DNA from: JALYZC01 sp963725645 | GTDB taxonomy: Bacteria > Actinomycetota > Thermoleophilia > Solirubrobacterales > Solirubrobacteraceae | Length of the DNA stretch: 64,000 nucleotides | Assembly: GCA_963725645.1 (NCBI GenBank) | Contig: CAVRZD010000002.1 | Coordinates: 1,054,001 to 1,118,000 of the forward strand | Direction of reading: 5' to 3' | Part shown: positions 34,312-41,632 of the stretch, in pieces | Position numbering within the stretch: the first letter of the stretch is position 1 | How the letters are laid out: every line of letters starts with the position of its first letter | The notes under the pieces: model-generated | Told to the model about the DNA's origin: nothing | Seen by the model: only the letters and a program-made list of their open reading frames with translations | Databases searched by the model: none | Made by a program: the position numbers and the translations under genes

Positions 34312-34824
34312 ATGAAGCGGCATGACACGATCGACGTCCTGATCGGCGGTTACCTGTCGAAGGAGGCGGCCGAGGAGGACTACAACGCGGTCCGCGACTG
34401 CGGCGCGCACCTCCAGGGCGCCGCCCTCGTCACCAAGGACCTCGAGGGCAATCTCGCGGTCGAGAAGACCGACCACATGGTTCGCGAGGGGGCCGAGGGC
34501 CTGGGCGCCGTCGGCTTCGCCGTCGGGCTGTTCGCACCACCGCTGCTCGCCGCCACCGCGGTCGGGGCGGCGATGGGCGCCGGCGCCGGCGGTTTGCTCC
34601 ACCACAAGGTCGCCGGCAAGATCGGGGAGCAGGCGGGAGAGACGATCCCGCTCGGCGGCGCCGGCCTGATCGTCGCCTATTCACAGTCCGAGGCCGCCAA
34701 GATCGAGCCCGCCGTGACGCGGGCCGTGCAGAAGACCGTCGGCGAGGCCGAGGGGAACCACGTTGAGGCCCTGAAGGGGGCACTGGCCGACGCCCAGCAG
34801 AAGATGGCCGAGGGGGACGCCTGA
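34312..34824 (+). CDS. DUF1269-family stress protein (second copy)
   Basis: A 170-aa paralogue of gene 19389: IDVLIGGYLSKEAAEEDYNAVRDCG, ALVTKDLEGNLAVEKTDHMV, then the hydrophobic Gly/Ala hairpin (GLGAVGFAVGLFAPPLLAATAVGAAMGAGAGGLLHHKV) and a helical tail. AGGAGG precedes ATG 34312. It lies between the sulfatase and the maturase, a curious position that suggests all three are induced together rather than share chemistry. Confidence 0.85.
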   Translation: MKRHDTIDVLIGGYLSKEAAEEDYNAVRDCGAHLQGAALVTKDLEGNLAVEKTDHMVREGAEGLGAVGFAVGLFAPPLLAATAVGAAMGAGAGGLLHHKVAGKIGEQAGETIPLGGAGLIVAYSQSEAAKIEPAVTRAVQKTVGEAEGNHVEALKGALADAQQKMAEGDA

Positions 34825-34852
34825 CGGAGCGGCCGGTCGAGAGCAGAGTTCC

Positions 34853-36211
34853 ATGACCACATCGAACTCGACCGCGCAGGACGCGCCTGCCGCGTTTCAC
34901 CTGCTGGCGAAACCGACCGGCGCGATCTGCAACCTCGACTGCGCCTACTGCTTCTTCCTCTCGAAGGAGATGCTGTATCCGGGGTCGCGCTTCCGCATGG
35001 CGGAGGACCTCCTGGAGACGTACCTGCGACAGCTGATCGAGGCGCACAGCCGCGTCCCCGAGGTGACGGTCGCGTGGCAGGGGGGCGAGCCGACGCTGAT
35101 GGGGCTCGACTTCTTCCGCCACTCGGTCGAGCTGGCAGAGCAGTATCTGCGGCCGGGCCAGCGGGCCCAGTACACGATCCAGACGAACGCCACCCGGCTC
35201 GACGCCGAATGGGCCGGATTCTTCGCGGAGCACGACTTCCTGGTCGGCGTCTCGATCGACGGCCCGAGGGAGATGCACGACGTCTACCGGGTGAACAAGG
35301 GGGGAAGGGGCTCCTTCGATCAGGTGATGCGCGGCCTAGATCACCTCCGAGCCGCCGGTGCGGAGTGGAACGCGCTGACCACGATCCACGCCGTCAACGG
35401 CGACCACGGCCGCGACGTCTACCGTTTTCTTCGTGACGAGTGCGGCGCTCGCTTCGTCCAGTTCATTCCCATCATCGAGCGGGTCGCGGAGGCGGCCGAG
35501 GACGGGACCGCGCCCTGGACTTCATGGCGCGACCGGCCCCTCTACGTCCAGGAGGGAAGCCGCGTCACCGGACGGTCGGTCACGCCCGAGCAGTACGGCC
35601 GCTTCCTGATCGACGTCTTCGAGGAGTGGGTGCGGCGCGATGTCGGCGAGGTGTACGTGCAGATGTTCGACGTCGCCCTGGCCAACTGGGCGGATGAGCC
35701 GCCGAGCCTCTGCATCCACTCGGAGACCTGTGGGCTCGCGCTGGCGCTGGAGCACACCGGCGATCTCTATTGCTGCGACCACTTCGTCGAGCCCGACTAC
35801 AAGCTCGGCAACATCACCGAACAGCACATGCTCGAGCTCGTCGACTCACCCCGACAGCGGCAGTTCGGCCTCGACAAACGCGAGACGCTTCCCCAGTACT
35901 GCCTGGACTGCGACGTGCGCTTCGCCTGCCACGGCGGGTGCCCGAAAGACCGGTTCATCTCCACCCCCGACGGTGAGCCGGGGCTCAACTACCTCTGCGC
36001 CGGCTACAAGCTGTTCTTCCACCACGTGGACGAGCCGATGCGGATCATGTGCGACCTGCTGAAGCAGGGGCGCGCGCCCGCCGAGATCATGCAGCGATAC
36101 GCGTCGCAGGACGCCGCCCGCGGGCGGAACGACCCATGCACCTGCGGAAGTGGGCGAAAGTGGAAGAGATGCCATGGTCGCGCGCCGGATCGAGGCGGCC
36201 AGGTCAGCTGA
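34853..36211 (+). CDS. Anaerobic sulfatase-maturating radical SAM enzyme with C-terminal SEC-C motif
   Basis: A 452-aa anSME-type enzyme that oxidises the sulfatase Cys to formylglycine. The radical SAM cluster is CNLDCAYC (residues ~24-31), followed by VAWQGGEPTLMG, IQTNATRL, GVSIDGP and SPASM cysteines (CIHSETCGLALALEHTGDLYCCDHF, YCLDCDVRFACHGGCPKD). The last 20 residues NDPCTCGSGRKWKRCHG form a zinc-binding SEC-C motif, better known from SecA, an unusual addition. The next-but-one upstream gene is the sulfatase, its obvious substrate. Its 3' end overlaps the convergent GAP-family gene by 8 bp. Confidence 0.92.
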   Translation: MTTSNSTAQDAPAAFHLLAKPTGAICNLDCAYCFFLSKEMLYPGSRFRMAEDLLETYLRQLIEAHSRVPEVTVAWQGGEPTLMGLDFFRHSVELAEQYLRPGQRAQYTIQTNATRLDAEWAGFFAEHDFLVGVSIDGPREMHDVYRVNKGGRGSFDQVMRGLDHLRAAGAEWNALTTIHAVNGDHGRDVYRFLRDECGARFVQFIPIIERVAEAAEDGTAPWTSWRDRPLYVQEGSRVTGRSVTPEQYGRFLIDVFEEWVRRDVGEVYVQMFDVALANWADEPPSLCIHSETCGLALALEHTGDLYCCDHFVEPDYKLGNITEQHMLELVDSPRQRQFGLDKRETLPQYCLDCDVRFACHGGCPKDRFISTPDGEPGLNYLCAGYKLFFHHVDEPMRIMCDLLKQGRAPAEIMQRYASQDAARGRNDPCTCGSGRKWKRCHGRAPDRGGQVS

Positions 36212-36878
36212 CCAAGCGGGCGAGCCCACTGATCGTCATGTAGGCGCCGACGACCATTGCGACCCCCGCGAGGAGCTGTCGTGCGTGGCTCGACAGCCAG
36301 TCGTTGGCGCGCCGGAGGCTTCGCTTTGTCGCCTCGGGCCTGAGCTCGAGCAACGCGACCGGGATGAGCACGAGCGAGAACATGATGACGTTGAAGAGAA
36401 CGACCCCGACGATCTGCGTTGCGGTTGCGGACTTCCCGGTCGTGAGCTCCCCGAGCCCGCTGACGTAGGGCGCGCTCGGCAGGCCGCACAGGGCGCCGAT
36501 GAGCACCGCGAGCCAGAGCCGCGGCTCCCGCAGCATCCGCTGCGCCCAGTTCTCCCTCTTTTCAGGTTTCACAGCCTGGGCACGCGCCCCGTTGCGCCCT
36601 CGCAGGCGCCCCGTGGCGACCAGCCCGCCCACGGTGAGCAACGCCGCGCCGAGCACGAGGTCGACCGTCGCACTGATCGAGCCCTGCGTCTTGGCGGCAT
36701 GCCCCTGAAAGACCAGCGTGTCGAGGAGGCCGAGGGTCACGCTGATGCCCAGCGCTCCGAGCAGGAAGCAACCGAACATCGCACGCGGCCGTCGGTTGTC
36801 CATCAGGAGAACGTCGACGCCGAAGAGCTTCGCGTTCAGCGCCGCCACGAACGCGAGGCCAAAGAACGCGGCGCTCAT
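36204..36878 (-). CDS. GAP-family (Sap/LysE-like) membrane protein
   Basis: A 224-aa integral membrane protein with six predicted helices and the LysE/Sap-like layout (GLAFVAALNAKLFGVDVLL, FGCFLLGALGISVTLGLLDTLVF, LVLGAALLTVGGLVATG, LWLAVLIGALCGLPSAPYVSGLG, VGVVLFNVIMFSLVLIPVALLE, LLAGVAMVVGAYMTISGL). Relatives are implicated in exporting lipids or amino acids. ATG 36878 lies 6 nt after TACGAT, so it looks leaderless. Operator copy 7 is placed correctly upstream. The longer in-frame ATG 36899 would lie upstream of the -10. Confidence 0.82.
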   Translation of the reverse strand: MSAAFFGLAFVAALNAKLFGVDVLLMDNRRPRAMFGCFLLGALGISVTLGLLDTLVFQGHAAKTQGSISATVDLVLGAALLTVGGLVATGRLRGRNGARAQAVKPEKRENWAQRMLREPRLWLAVLIGALCGLPSAPYVSGLGELTTGKSATATQIVGVVLFNVIMFSLVLIPVALLELRPEATKRSLRRANDWLSSHARQLLAGVAMVVGAYMTISGLARLVS

Positions 36879-36909
36879 GGAGCGATCGTAGGGGCGCACC
36901 TCCGACGGG

Positions 36910-36929
36910 TCATCACCCCAAGCGGATGA
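36910..36929 (-). promoter_or_regulatory. Island operator, copy 7 (upstream of the GAP-family gene)
   Basis: On the minus strand the site reads TCATCCGCTTGGGGTGATGA. TACGAT (36890-36885), a good -10, lies exactly 19 bp downstream and 6 nt before the ATG. Confidence 0.65.
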
Positions 36930-36986
36930 ACCTCGGTGGTCGCCGGTGAGGCCGAGCCGGCAGACCGCCAGAGGAGTGACACACGA

Positions 36987-37006
36987 TCACCCGGATCGGG
37001 TGATGA
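36987..37006 (+). promoter_or_regulatory. Island operator, copy 8 (most symmetric; upstream of gene 37071)
   Basis: TCACCCGGATCGGGTGATGA contains a perfect inverted repeat, ATCACCCG-GAT-CGGGTGAT (with the preceding A). TAACGT (37026-37031) lies exactly 19 bp downstream. Confidence 0.75.
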
Positions 37007-37070
37007 CCGTGCGCGTGGGCGAGCCTAACGTGCCAAGCAGAAATACTCACGTCTCGATTGGAGTGGACTC

Positions 37071-37280
37071 ATGGTCACAGTGCTTGCCGTTTCCACCTTT
37101 GGGTGGTTCATCCTGGCGTTCATCTGGATCTGCCTGGCCTTCTGGCCGGCGCGGGTCGCGGGCCGTAAGGGGCACAGCTTCTTCGGCTACTTCATCTTCA
37201 GCCTGTTCTTCTTCCCGGCCGCGCTGATCGTCGCGTACATGGTCGAGGACCGCACTCGTGGCGGCGTAGCCGCGACGTAG
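37071..37280 (+). CDS. Small two-helix membrane protein
   Basis: A 69-aa protein with two hydrophobic segments (VLAVSTFGWFILAFIWICLAFWPA and FFGYFIFSLFFFPAALIVAYMV) joined by RVAGRKGHS, and a short polar tail. GGAG lies upstream of the ATG. Operator copy 8 and a downstream terminator define it as a single-gene unit. The pattern resembles small actinobacterial membrane proteins of unknown role. Confidence 0.75.
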   Translation: MVTVLAVSTFGWFILAFIWICLAFWPARVAGRKGHSFFGYFIFSLFFFPAALIVAYMVEDRTRGGVAAT

Positions 37281-37296
37281 CGAGGGCTCGGTCCCG

Positions 37297-37334
37297 GTCA
37301 GCCCGCGTGACGCGCTACCCGCACGTGGGCTGAC
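37297..37334. terminator. Terminator hairpin between convergent genes
   Basis: GTCAGCCCGCGTG (37297-37309) pairs with CACGTGGGCTGAC (37322-37334) over 13 bp with one G-U pair, serving gene 37071 (+) and the antiporter (-). Confidence 0.7.
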
Positions 37335-37355
37335 GGCCGCAGGGCTTCACAGCAC

Positions 37356-38651
37356 TCACGTCTGGCTCACGGGACTTCGCTGGGTAGCCGGCGGGTGACG
37401 CGCCGGAAGCTCGGCGGCGGGTGCGCTCTCCATTGGTGGCAGCCGTTCGCGTGGATGGGACTCATACCAGCGTGCATAGCGTCCGGCGAGCGGTGCGGCG
37501 GTGATGCCGTGCGCGAGCACGGAGAGGCCGATGGTGATGTAGGTCGCCTCGAGGATCGTCTGGGTGTGGGGGAGATGCGCTTCCTCGACGACGATGACGG
37601 CGAACACGATCGACGCCAGTCCGCGGGGGCCGAACCAGCCGAGGAACCCGATGGTCGCCCGTCGCGCCCCGGTGCCCAGCATCGCGATCGCGACCGGCAG
37701 CATTCTCGCCAGCGTGAGGCTCAGGAGGGCGTAGGCGGCGATCCGCCAGCTCACGTGGGCGAGCGCCGGACCGAGAAGCACCGCCCCGAAGACGACGAAC
37801 GTGAGCCCGTTGAGGAGCTGGCCGAGTTCCTCACTCAGAGCGGCTGTTTGCGCCGTCTCGTCATGTACCAGCGCCCCGAACAGGACGCCGGCGATGAATG
37901 CGGCGATGAATCCGGAGCCCCCGAGCGCCGTGGCGAGGCCGTAGGACAGCGCGGCCGCCGCCACCGGGATGACGGGCATCCAGGCACGCGCGATGAGTTC
38001 GCGGCGGCCGGCGAGGACGAGGATGGCCGCGGCCAGCACGCCGGCACCGACGCCGCCGAGGATTCCGTAGCCGATCTGCTCGACCACGATGGTGAAGGCG
38101 TGCTGGCCGCTCGTCACGTGCGATTCGGCGTCGGCGACGGAGAGCGCGATCAACAGCAGCGGGACACAGATACCGTCGTTGAGGCCGCTCTCGACGTTCA
38201 ACCCCTGCCGAATCCTCGACGGCAGGCGCGGATCGGTTACGACCGCCTGCCCGAGCGCGGCGTCGGTGGGCGCCAACAGGATCGCCAGCACGACGGCCTC
38301 CGCGATCAGCAAGTGGCCGAACACCAGCGCGGCAAGGGCGGCGCCGAGCGCGACGGTGAGCGGCAACCCGATGCCGAGCAGCCGCAGCGGCGCGACGTAC
38401 TCGCGTCGGAGCGCCCCGAGCTTGATGCGCGCAGCGTCGGAGAACAGTACGAGCGCGAGCGTTGCCTCCGCCAGCGTGCGGACCGTGGAACCCGTCGGAG
38501 AGAGGTCGACCTCGCCGACGAACTCGGGCCCCAGGATCACGCCGATGGCCGTGAACGCCATCGCCGGCGTGAACGGCGTGCCGTACAGCCGGCGCGATAC
38601 CGCCGCGACGGCCAGCACGACGAGCGCCAAGGTCGCCAAGACCCACATCAC
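37356..38651 (-). CDS. CPA1-family Na+(K+)/H+ antiporter (NhaP-like)
   Basis: A 431-aa membrane antiporter with about 12 helices. The family motifs are AIGVILGPEFVG, LAEATLALVLFSDAARIKL, LLAPTDAALGQAVV and the ion-site segment IRQGLNVESGLNDGICVPLLL (ESGLNDG). GPRGLASIVFAVIVVEEAHL is in the last helices, followed by a Pro-rich cytoplasmic tail. It probably exchanges monovalent cations for protons. It is in an operon with the CMD gene 24 nt upstream and under operator copy 9. With glutamate decarboxylase nearby, pH homeostasis is a coherent theme. Confidence 0.92.
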   Translation of the reverse strand: MMWVLATLALVVLAVAAVSRRLYGTPFTPAMAFTAIGVILGPEFVGEVDLSPTGSTVRTLAEATLALVLFSDAARIKLGALRREYVAPLRLLGIGLPLTVALGAALAALVFGHLLIAEAVVLAILLAPTDAALGQAVVTDPRLPSRIRQGLNVESGLNDGICVPLLLIALSVADAESHVTSGQHAFTIVVEQIGYGILGGVGAGVLAAAILVLAGRRELIARAWMPVIPVAAAALSYGLATALGGSGFIAAFIAGVLFGALVHDETAQTAALSEELGQLLNGLTFVVFGAVLLGPALAHVSWRIAAYALLSLTLARMLPVAIAMLGTGARRATIGFLGWFGPRGLASIVFAVIVVEEAHLPHTQTILEATYITIGLSVLAHGITAAPLAGRYARWYESHPRERLPPMESAPAAELPARHPPATQRSPVSQT

Positions 38652-38675
38652 GCTCTTCGCCCCGGGTTCGCCTTC

Positions 38676-39011
38676 TCAGGGTGTGACGTCTCCGACGTCG
38701 TATCCGATGGCCAGCGCGAGCCTCGGGGCCGCGCGGACGATCCCCGCCAGGCCCACCTCCGGCCCGACGGCGACGAGGACGTCGACGAGCTCCTCGTCCG
38801 TGGCGCCGGCCTCGTAGGCGAGCTCGGCCATCCACTTCAACGAGGTCGTTCCGGCGCTCAGTGCCAGGAGCGCGCCCAGGCACAGGAGCGCGCGGGTCTT
38901 GTCGTCCAACGCGGACGCGCGCCCGGCGTCTGGGCGGCCGGCGAGGACGGAATGCACCGTGCGCTCATCGTTGAGCGCTAGACGCCGGAGGAGGTCTTCT
39001 GCTCTTTCCAT
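38676..39011 (-). CDS. Carboxymuconolactone decarboxylase-family (AhpD-like) protein
   Basis: A 111-aa all-helical CMD-family protein: LDDKTRALLCLGALLALSAGTTSLKWMAELAYEAGATDEELVDVLVAVGPEVGLAGIVRAAPRLALAIGYD. The redox CxxC of AhpD is absent (only one Cys), so a peroxidase-reductase role is unlikely. Its activity is unknown. ATG 39011 lies 26 nt after TAGGCT, and the gene heads the operon with the antiporter. Confidence 0.8.
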   Translation of the reverse strand: MERAEDLLRRLALNDERTVHSVLAGRPDAGRASALDDKTRALLCLGALLALSAGTTSLKWMAELAYEAGATDEELVDVLVAVGPEVGLAGIVRAAPRLALAIGYDVGDVTP

Positions 39012-39062
39012 GGTGTGCGTCTGCCGAGGGTTCTTCCAGCCTAGGCCGGCAGTCCGACCGGC

Positions 39063-39082
39063 GCATCGTCCGATCCGGGTGA
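39063..39082 (-). promoter_or_regulatory. Island operator, copy 9 (upstream of CMD-antiporter operon)
   Basis: On the minus strand the site reads TCACCCGGATCGGACGATGC. TAGGCT (39043-39038) lies exactly 19 bp downstream. It lies just after the stop codon of the LuxR gene. Confidence 0.7.
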
Positions 39083-39089
39083 TGTCGGT

Positions 39090-41396
39090 TCAGGGTGCGG
39101 CGGCCTCGAACTCGTCGATCAACCCCAGCGCGCGGCCTTGGTCGACCGCCTCCGTCCGGGACCTGGCGTCGAGCTTGCGATACGCCGCGTGGGCCTGCGT
39201 CTTGACCGTGTTGGTGGAGACGTGGATGTGATCCGCGATCTCTCGGAATGACAGGTGGGTGGGAAGAAGCTGGAGGACCCGCAGCTCTGCGGTGGTGAGC
39301 AGTGGCGAGCCGTTCGTCGACGACTCCTGGACGGCGTCGGCGCGGGCCTGGGTTTCGTCGAGCAGCTCGTCGAGAACGATGGCATCGGGTGCTCTGGTCA
39401 TGAACCGGCGGGCCTCGGTCAGGAGCGTCCGTGCGCGAGAAACGTCGCTAAGCCTGAGGGCCGCGCGGGCAAGCAGCACCCGCACCTCTACCTGATACCA
39501 GGCGCCGTACTCATCGCCGAGTATCGCCAGCAGGAGTTGCGACGATCGCATGACGCGCGCGGCTTCCTCGACCCTGCCGCGGCGGGCGTTGGAGTCCGCG
39601 ACTGCGGCGAGCACGAGCGCCATGCTCGGGGACTGGATCAGCCCGGCCCGCTCGATCTGGGCCATTGCGCGCGATGCCTCCGAGCCGTCAGCCTCGCCCT
39701 CCCGCAGGATGGCGAGTTGGGCCAGGCACAGAGCCTGGACGTCCGCCGCGTTCGCAGCGGCGGCGCGTCGAGCTCCCTCCTCGAGGCGCTCGCGGCCGCC
39801 ATTGCGGTCGCCGGAGAGGTGCCGCGCCACGCCCTCGAACATGCAGCTCAGGGACTGCCAGGGGCTGTCGTCGTCCAACAGGTCCGCGGCCAGCGCGGCG
39901 TCCTCGCGCATGCGTCCGACGCCCTCGCGCGCGAGCGAAGCGCGCATCATGGCGACGCCCGCCCGCAGGGGCGCGGGTTGGTTGCGCGGGGGCCGGCGCT
40001 CCAGCACGCGCTCGGCGGCCGACGTCCAGTGCTCGACGGCGTCGCCCTCGCCGAGGTGCAGCGCGATGACGGCGGCGGTGAGCCCGAGCGGAGCGTGCGC
40101 CGCGATCTTCTCGTCGGGCACGCGGGCGAGCCAGCGCCGCATCGTCAACACCCGACCGCTGGGAAGGTACCGCGGGACGTACGCCCACATGAGCTCGCCT
40201 GCACGCGCGGCGTCGCCCGCCGCGAGGGCATGCTCGATCGCGCGATCGGGCTCGTCCTGCTCGGCGTACCAGGCGCTGGCGCGCCGGTGGAGATCGGCCT
40301 CGAGTTCGGGCTCGCGATGGTGAAGCTCGCCGCGCAAGGTTTCCAGGACGAGCGTGTGGTAGCGGTACCACTCGTCGTGGCGGTCCAGCGGGATCAGCAG
40401 CAGGTTCGAGCGCGACATGTCGCGCAGCGCGGCACCCGAGCGCCGCCGCTCGAGCACGGCGTCGCAGAGCGGCCCGCAGAGCCGGTCGAGCACGGACGTT
40501 CGCATCAGGAATCGGAGATGTTGCGGCGCGAGCCGCGAGAGCAGCTCGTCGCGCAGGTAGTCGGCGATCAGGCGGTCGTCGCCGGCAAATCGTGCAACCG
40601 CCGCCCCCACGTCCGGTTGCTCCTGGAGCGACAGTCCCGCCAGGTACAGGCCGGCTGGCCACCCCTCCGTACGATCCAGGAGGGTCGCCACGTGGCCAGG
40701 CTCGAGCTCCAGCCCCATCGCCGCGAGCAGCCGCTGCGCTTCGGCCGCCGTCATCGCGAGATCGCGCGACCGGAGCTCGGTGAGCATGCGGTGGGTGCGC
40801 AAGTGCCCGAGGGGGAGCGCCGGCTCGCTTCGGGCGCCGAGAGCCAGCTGCGACCCGGGCGGCAGGTGCTCGGCCACCGCGCTGATCACGGCCACCGCCT
40901 CGCTGCTGTCGAGCGTGTGGACGTCGTCAAGGACCAGCACGAACTCGGTCTCCCGATCGCGCAGGTGCTGCCCGAGCAGCTCCAGGGCGGTTGGCAGCAC
41001 CGGGGGCGGTGCCGACGGCGAACCGAACACCGCGGGCGCGTCCGGCGCGATGCCGTCGAGAAGGGCTGCAATCGCGCCGACGAGGCGTAGGGGATCGTTG
41101 TCGGCCTTTTCGATCGTGAGCCAGGCAAAGGGGCGCTCGTCGCGCGCCGCCCATTGCGCCAGAACGGTCGTCTTCCCATAGCCGGCGGGAGCGGCAAGCA
41201 GGGCGACACGGGCGTTCCGGTCGCCGACAAGGCGTTGCAGCAGTCGTTCGCGGGGTACCAGGCCGGACCGCACCGGCGGGGGGCTAGGGACGGGAGGGCC
41301 CGGATGGCTGCGATCAGCGGAAACGTCCCTGAGCGACCGCGTGGTCTCGGTCGAGGCCGGGGTCGCACGACGAGCGCGGGCGCGCACGCTGCTCAT
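39090..41396 (-). CDS. MalT-type LuxR-family transcriptional regulator (STAND ATPase)
   Basis: A 768-aa regulator. The N-terminal NTPase domain has Walker A (LLAAPAGYGKTTVLAQWA) and Walker B (EFVLVLDDVHTLDS), then a winged-helix/arm region, TPR-like helices (~430-690), and a C-terminal LuxR helix-turn-helix (ELRVLQLLPTHLSFREIADHIHVSTNTVKTQAHAAYRKLDA). MalT-type proteins multimerise on ATP and an inducer and activate promoters from sites near -35. It is the only transcription regulator in the island and the natural candidate to bind the island operators; this is inference. It has no operator of its own in front. Confidence 0.92.
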   Translation of the reverse strand: MSSVRARARRATPASTETTRSLRDVSADRSHPGPPVPSPPPVRSGLVPRERLLQRLVGDRNARVALLAAPAGYGKTTVLAQWAARDERPFAWLTIEKADNDPLRLVGAIAALLDGIAPDAPAVFGSPSAPPPVLPTALELLGQHLRDRETEFVLVLDDVHTLDSSEAVAVISAVAEHLPPGSQLALGARSEPALPLGHLRTHRMLTELRSRDLAMTAAEAQRLLAAMGLELEPGHVATLLDRTEGWPAGLYLAGLSLQEQPDVGAAVARFAGDDRLIADYLRDELLSRLAPQHLRFLMRTSVLDRLCGPLCDAVLERRRSGAALRDMSRSNLLLIPLDRHDEWYRYHTLVLETLRGELHHREPELEADLHRRASAWYAEQDEPDRAIEHALAAGDAARAGELMWAYVPRYLPSGRVLTMRRWLARVPDEKIAAHAPLGLTAAVIALHLGEGDAVEHWTSAAERVLERRPPRNQPAPLRAGVAMMRASLAREGVGRMREDAALAADLLDDDSPWQSLSCMFEGVARHLSGDRNGGRERLEEGARRAAAANAADVQALCLAQLAILREGEADGSEASRAMAQIERAGLIQSPSMALVLAAVADSNARRGRVEEAARVMRSSQLLLAILGDEYGAWYQVEVRVLLARAALRLSDVSRARTLLTEARRFMTRAPDAIVLDELLDETQARADAVQESSTNGSPLLTTAELRVLQLLPTHLSFREIADHIHVSTNTVKTQAHAAYRKLDARSRTEAVDQGRALGLIDEFEAAAP

Positions 41397-41632
41397 GAGG
41401 TCCCCCGTGGGGGTCTAGCGCGACGTCCTCGCTTGGGGCCAGCTGTTAGCCATGCAGGGTCCACGACCTGCCGTCAACCCTGAAGGGCCCGGCCGCCGTA
41501 ACCATCGGTGCGGAGCCGTTCTTTGCCTGCGTAGTTGGTACGGGTTACGGAACCGGAGTGTTGGATGCCGTGCCGCGCGAGCAGGCATGATGCGCCGCGC
41601 AGCGGGCTCTGGCTGGTCCCGGCCAGACCGGG

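Noticed and set aside
37395..38981. 528-aa plus-strand reading frame over the antiporter
   Set aside because: Antisense of a clear CPA1 antiporter and CMD gene; composition rich in R, D, G, E with no domains.
19251..39082. Repeated 20-mers as a CRISPR or mobile repeat family
   Set aside because: Copies are hundreds to thousands of bases apart, oriented with genes, and phased to -10 boxes. Array or transposon ends do not show this.
41397..41632. Possible genes in the gap between the LuxR and gad genes
   Set aside because: Only a plus-strand 63-codon frame of arginine/glycine composition is present. I see no gene, operator or clear terminator here.
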